From SAR116 cluster bacterium (GTDB taxonomy: Bacteria > Pseudomonadota > Alphaproteobacteria > Puniceispirillales > Puniceispirillaceae), in NCBI GenBank assembly GCA_002683535.1, contig NYTO01000135.1, positions 1 to 9,740 on the forward strand: a stretch of DNA of 9,740 bases, written 5' to 3'. Within the stretch, counting starts at the first letter, position 1. Each line of letters opens with the position of its first letter. Under the pieces are notes generated by a model. It saw only the letters and a list, made by a program, of their open reading frames with translations. It was not told the origin of the DNA and made no database searches. Shown here piece after piece: positions 6,227 to 9,740 of the stretch. The position numbers and the translations under genes are program-made.

Positions 6227-8875
6227 AAACTCGTTATTGTCGAATCACCCGCAAAAGCCAAAACCATCAACCGCTATCTCGGTGATGACTACACAGTGCT
6301 TGCCTCATACGGTCATGTGTGTGACCTGCCGAGCAAGGATGGTTCGGTAGACCCCGACGACGGCTTTGCGATGAAGTGGCAAGTGTCCAGCGGTTCAGAA
6401 AAACGCCTCAGCGATATCTCGCGCGCCTTGCGAAATGCGGACGGACTAATTCTCGCCACCGACCCCGACCGCGAGGGCGAAGCGATCAGCTGGCATGTGC
6501 TGGAACTGCTGCGCGACCGCGGTCTGATCAAGGACAAGCCCGTTGAACGGGTGGTTTTTAACGAGGTCACCAAAAGCGCCATCATCGCAGCGATGGAACA
6601 GCCCCGCACACTGGATACAGAACTGATCGATGCTTACCGGGCCCGGCGCGCGCTGGACTATCTTGTGGGCTTTTCAATCTCGCCCGTCCTGTGGCGCAAA
6701 TTGCCGGGCGCGCGTTCGGCGGGGCGTGTGCAATCGGTTGCGCTGCGCCTGATCTGTGAGCGTGAAGCCGAGATTGAGGCCTTCATCGCACAGGAATACT
6801 GGACGGTTGAGGCAGAACTGGGCAAGGCCGACGGGCGCAACTTCATCGCGCGGTTGACGCATCTGGATGGCAAGAAGCTTGCCAAGCATGACATCTCCAG
6901 CGAGGAGATGGCCATTGCCGCCACGGCGAAGATCGAGGCAGAAGCGCTGCATGTTATCGACATCCAGACAAAGCGTGTGCGCGAAAACCCGAAACCGCCT
7001 TTCACCACATCAACGCTGCAACAGGAAGCCTCGCGCAAGCTTGGCTTTTCGGCCAGCCGCACCATGCAGGTGGCCCAAAAGCTGTATGAAGGGATCAATA
7101 TCGGGTCGGAAACCACCGGCCTGATCACCTATATGCGGACAGATGGCGTGCAGCTTGGCAGCGAAGCTATTGCCGCGGTGCGCAATGAAATCGGCCAGCG
7201 GTTCGGCAACAATTATCTGCCATCCACACCGCGGGCCTATCGCACAGCTGCCGCAAATGCGCAGGAAGCGCATGAGGCAATCCGCCCGACCGACGCGAAA
7301 CGCTCGCCAGACTCAGTGCGCAGCTATCTCGACCATGATCAGGCGCGCCTCTATGACCTGATCTGGAAGCGGACCATCGCCAGCCAGATGCAGTCCGCAG
7401 AACTTGATCAGACAAGTATCGATATCGGCAACCGGTCCGGCAACGTCACCATGCGTGCCAGTGGCCGCGTCGTTGTTTTTGACGGCTATCGGTCCGTCTA
7501 TCAGGAGAGCCGGGATTCCACCAGCGATGCCGGCGAGACCGACAAGCAGGATGACAGCCGCATTCTGCCGGGGGTTGACCGGGACGAGGCACTGGCCACC
7601 CGCAAGGTCAATCCGGAACAGCATTTCACCCAGCCACCACCGCGCTTTACTGATGCCAGTATTGTCAAGGCGATGGAAGAAATGGGAATCGGGCGGCCAT
7701 CAACATACGCATCGACAATCAAGACCCTGCTTGATCGCAGCTATGTCGTGAAAGACCGCGGCAAATTCATTCCACAGGACAGTGGACGGTTGGTGACGAC
7801 CTTCCTGACAAATTTCTTTGAACGCTATGTTGAATATAACTTCACTGCAAAGCTGGAAGACCAGCTGGATGAAGTGTCCGACGGCAAGTTGGCATGGACC
7901 GACCTTCTGTCGTTGTTCTGGCGTGACTTCAAGAGTGTCATCGACAGCACTACCGAGCTTACCCGCACCAGCGTTATCGATGTTCTGGATGCTGAACTTG
8001 GTCCGCATTTTTTCAAGAAAGATGATGCTGGCGAGTTGATTCGCAGCTGTCCGAATTGCTCTGGCGGACGTCTTGGCATGAAGCTTGGCAAGTTTGGCGC
8101 CTTCATTGGGTGTTCGAACTATCCTGAATGCAAATTCACCCGCCAGCTGATCACCGATGGTGATAGCGAGGGCACTGATGCCGGCGTGGTCGGCGATCGT
8201 GAACTGGGTGTCGATCCGGCCACATCGATGCCCGTCTTCGTGCGAAATGGTCCCTATGGCCCGTATGTACAGCTTGGCGATCCTGAAACAAAAAAGCCAA
8301 AACGTGCGTCATTGCCGAAGAGCAAACCGGCTGGCGATATCGATCTGGAAACCGCGCTGGCGCTGTTGTCATTGCCGCGTGATGTTGGCCTGCACCCGGA
8401 AAGCGGCGAGATGATTCTGGCCGGCCTTGGGCGCTATGGCCCCTATCTGAAATATCAGGGCAGCTTTACCAGCCTGCCCGCCGATGATGATCTGCTGACT
8501 GTCGGCCTGAACCGGGCGGTTGATCTGCTGGCCGAATCTGCCAAGAAACGCGGACGGCTTCTTGGCGAGCATCCGTCTGGTGGCGAGGTTCATCTGAAAG
8601 CCGGGCGCTTTGGCCCCTATGTTGAACATAACAAGCTGCGCGCCACATTGCCCCGCGGCACCGAGATGTCTGAACTGACACTGGAAGAAGGCATTGCGCT
8701 GCTGACGGCCAAAGCCGCCCGACCGGCACCGAAGAAAAAAGCCGCAAAGGCTGGCAGCAAGAAGGCCCCCGCCAAAAAGGCGGCTGCCAAAAAGGGTACG
8801 GCCAAGAAAGGTGCGGCCAAGAAAGCATCTGCCAAGCAGGCAGCCGCGCAAACGCGCGGGAAAGACGCTTCGTGA
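6224..8875 (+). CDS. topA: DNA topoisomerase I (type IA)
   Basis: Topoisomerase I relaxes negative supercoils by cutting one strand and passing the other. The 883-residue protein starts with the TOPRIM domain (1-115) with E7 in VIVESPAKAKTI and the metal-binding DPDREGEA (80-87). The type IA core (about 130-570) has ARRALDYLVGF, GRVQSVALRLI, the catalytic Tyr Y303 in GLITYMRTDG, QEAHEAIRPTD and the EEMGIGRPSTYA motif. One four-Cys zinc finger follows (C609, C612, C630, C636). Three C-terminal repeats come next, around NGPYGPYV (675-682), GRYGPYLKY (736-744) and GRFGPYVEHN (794-803). A Lys/Ala-rich tail (836-872) ends the protein. AGGA (6214-6217) lies 6 bases before the ATG but inside an inverted repeat. 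The stop overlaps the rnr GTG start by 4 bases. Confidence 0.98.
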   Translation: MKLVIVESPAKAKTINRYLGDDYTVLASYGHVCDLPSKDGSVDPDDGFAMKWQVSSGSEKRLSDISRALRNADGLILATDPDREGEAISWHVLELLRDRGLIKDKPVERVVFNEVTKSAIIAAMEQPRTLDTELIDAYRARRALDYLVGFSISPVLWRKLPGARSAGRVQSVALRLICEREAEIEAFIAQEYWTVEAELGKADGRNFIARLTHLDGKKLAKHDISSEEMAIAATAKIEAEALHVIDIQTKRVRENPKPPFTTSTLQQEASRKLGFSASRTMQVAQKLYEGINIGSETTGLITYMRTDGVQLGSEAIAAVRNEIGQRFGNNYLPSTPRAYRTAAANAQEAHEAIRPTDAKRSPDSVRSYLDHDQARLYDLIWKRTIASQMQSAELDQTSIDIGNRSGNVTMRASGRVVVFDGYRSVYQESRDSTSDAGETDKQDDSRILPGVDRDEALATRKVNPEQHFTQPPPRFTDASIVKAMEEMGIGRPSTYASTIKTLLDRSYVVKDRGKFIPQDSGRLVTTFLTNFFERYVEYNFTAKLEDQLDEVSDGKLAWTDLLSLFWRDFKSVIDSTTELTRTSVIDVLDAELGPHFFKKDDAGELIRSCPNCSGGRLGMKLGKFGAFIGCSNYPECKFTRQLITDGDSEGTDAGVVGDRELGVDPATSMPVFVRNGPYGPYVQLGDPETKKPKRASLPKSKPAGDIDLETALALLSLPRDVGLHPESGEMILAGLGRYGPYLKYQGSFTSLPADDDLLTVGLNRAVDLLAESAKKRGRLLGEHPSGGEVHLKAGRFGPYVEHNKLRATLPRGTEMSELTLEEGIALLTAKAARPAPKKKAAKAGSKKAPAKKAAAKKGTAKKGAAKKASAKQAAAQTRGKDAS
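8729..8839 (+). repeat. Low-complexity Lys/Ala repeat in the topA 3' end
   Basis: These codons encode TopA residues 836-872, runs of KKAAA/KKGAA type. At DNA level a 12-base unit, CGGCCAAGAAAG, occurs exactly twice 15 bases apart (8799-8810 and 8814-8825), with degenerate copies on both sides. The five-residue period gives a histone H1-like basic tail, a known feature of many bacterial type IA topoisomerases that adds non-specific DNA contact. Length probably varies between strains by slippage. Confidence 0.7.
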
Positions 8876-9740
8876 CCAGCAAGACAGGCCCCGGATTACC
8901 GCATGGCAGCCTGCCTGCCGACAAGGCAATTGTTGAGTATCTGGAAAGCTGTGAGCGTCCACCAAGCGTGAAAGAAGTGGCGCGCGCCTTCAAGATTCCG
9001 CAGGAATTGCGGGCACCATTGCGCCGCCGCCTGAAAGCCCTCGCCGACCGGGGCGCTATCGCCCGCCAGCCGGGCAAGCGAGTTGCCAGTGCCGAGGCGA
9101 TGCCCGAAGTCACCGTTGTGACGATCACCAAGATTGATCGGGATGGCTCACTGCTGGCAGTGCCGTCGGATGCAGACATCTCGCCGCCGCCATCGATCCG
9201 GATACATGCAGACCGGCGGCGTGGACGCGCGCCTGCAGTCGGCCAGCAAGTGCTTGTCCGCCTCACCCGCATCAGCGGCATCCGCTATGATGGCAAGGTG
9301 ATCCGCGTGCTGGAACGCGAACAGAAACGCCTGTTTGGCACCGCTGTCGCCGGACGCGGCGGCCTGGTCCTGCTACCGGCAACACGCGGCAGTCGTGACA
9401 CCATTCAATTGCAAACTGGTCAATCGCAGACTGGCGGCAACGTCTCGGCAGCCGAAGGTGATCTGGTTGAAGCGGAATTGCTGCCAAGGCGTGGTTATAT
9501 TGGTAAGACAGCGCGGGTCATTGCCAATCTGGGACCGGCCACGTCCCCCGGCGCGTTCAGCGCGCTGGCATTGGCGGAATTCGAAATCCGGCATGTGTTT
9601 GATTACAGTGTCATTGCCGAAACTGACGGCATGACGGTGCCAGCCGCGCGCGGGCGCATTGATCTGCGCAAAACCCCGTTTGTGACCATTGACGGGGCAG
9701 ATGCGCGTGACTTTGACGATGCTGTCTGGGCGGAACCCGA
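8872..9740 (+). CDS. rnr: Ribonuclease R, 3' end cut by window edge
   Basis: RNase R is a processive 3'-to-5' exoribonuclease that degrades structured RNA, including rRNA, defective tRNA and mRNA. About 289 residues are visible of a family length usually above 700. The N-terminal winged-helix-like part (about 15-70) contains PSVKEVARAFKIP and LRRRLKALADRGAIAR. Cold-shock-type beta segments follow (GKVIRVLEREQKRLFGTAVAG, then LVEAELLPRRGYIGKTARV). The start of the RNB catalytic domain reads RIDLRKTPFVTIDGADARDFDDAV. Asp residues 274, 280, 282 and 283 have the spacing of the four catalytic Asp of E. coli RNase R. The GTG start at 8872 overlaps the topA stop as GTGA; the ATG at 8903 is out of frame. 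The C-terminal S1 domain and basic tail lie outside the window. Confidence 0.96.
   Translation, partial: MTSKTGPGLPHGSLPADKAIVEYLESCERPPSVKEVARAFKIPQELRAPLRRRLKALADRGAIARQPGKRVASAEAMPEVTVVTITKIDRDGSLLAVPSDADISPPPSIRIHADRRRGRAPAVGQQVLVRLTRISGIRYDGKVIRVLEREQKRLFGTAVAGRGGLVLLPATRGSRDTIQLQTGQSQTGGNVSAAEGDLVEAELLPRRGYIGKTARVIANLGPATSPGAFSALALAEFEIRHVFDYSVIAETDGMTVPAARGRIDLRKTPFVTIDGADARDFDDAVWAEP

Noticed and set aside
8466..9281. Minus-strand 271-codon open frame antisense to topA and rnr
   Set aside because: Antisense to the TopA repeat and tail region and the RNase R N-terminus; Arg- and Ser-rich composition, no motif, no separate ribosome-binding site.
1..9740. Mobile element, CRISPR array, tRNA/rRNA gene or defence island
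   Set aside because: No transposase or integrase, spaced direct repeats, cloverleaf or rRNA-like sequence was found; nearly all bases are covered by recognised core genes in their normal order.

Overview
The window is a block of chromosomal housekeeping genes from a GC-rich bacterium, almost certainly an alphaproteobacterium. The evidence is the gene order (gatA-gatC divergent from ruvX-pyrB-pyrC'-plsY-dprA-topA-rnr), the alphaproteobacterial look of the RuvX N-terminus, and a dihydroorotase-like protein whose metal-binding motif reads MRVQ. A deep-branching marine or Rhodospirillales-like lineage is a guess. No plasmid, phage, IS, CRISPR, tRNA or rRNA signature was seen.

Layout. On the minus strand, positions 1-1417 hold gatC and then gatA (cut by the left edge). 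These encode two subunits of the tRNA-dependent amidotransferase that makes Gln-tRNA(Gln) and/or Asn-tRNA(Asn). A short divergent intergenic region (1418-1473) leads into a plus-strand run that reaches the right edge. ruvX (1474-1950) encodes a YqgF-family RNase H-fold nuclease. After a 113-base gap come pyrB (2064-3092) and pyrC' (3089-4375), overlapping by 4 bases. They encode aspartate transcarbamoylase and a dihydroorotase homologue that has lost key metal ligands. plsY (4381-4980) follows 5 bases after pyrC' and encodes the acyl-phosphate:glycerol-3-phosphate acyltransferase. After a 63-base gap with a plausible promoter comes dprA (5044-6153). A 70-base gap with a TTGACA box precedes topA (6224-8875, topoisomerase I). 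rnr (from 8872, RNase R) overlaps the end of topA by 4 bases and is cut by the right edge.

How the genes work together. pyrB and pyrC' very probably make one complex, like the Pseudomonas PyrB/PyrC' dodecamer in which PyrC' is structural, so an active dihydroorotase should be encoded elsewhere. The other plus-strand genes share a direction but not a pathway: pre-rRNA processing, phospholipid synthesis, ssDNA loading of RecA, DNA supercoiling and RNA decay. Overlaps and tight spacing suggest translational coupling within pyrB-pyrC'-plsY and topA-rnr.

Most noteworthy points. (1) A 13-bp inverted repeat ends on the topA start codon; in a read-through transcript it would pair the ribosome-binding site and AUG. 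At DNA level it overlaps the predicted -10 box. (2) The PyrC' protein has lost the HxH pair and the bridging Asp. I saw no convincing novel defence or mobile system; apart from a few unexplained dyads in the gaps this is ordinary core genome.
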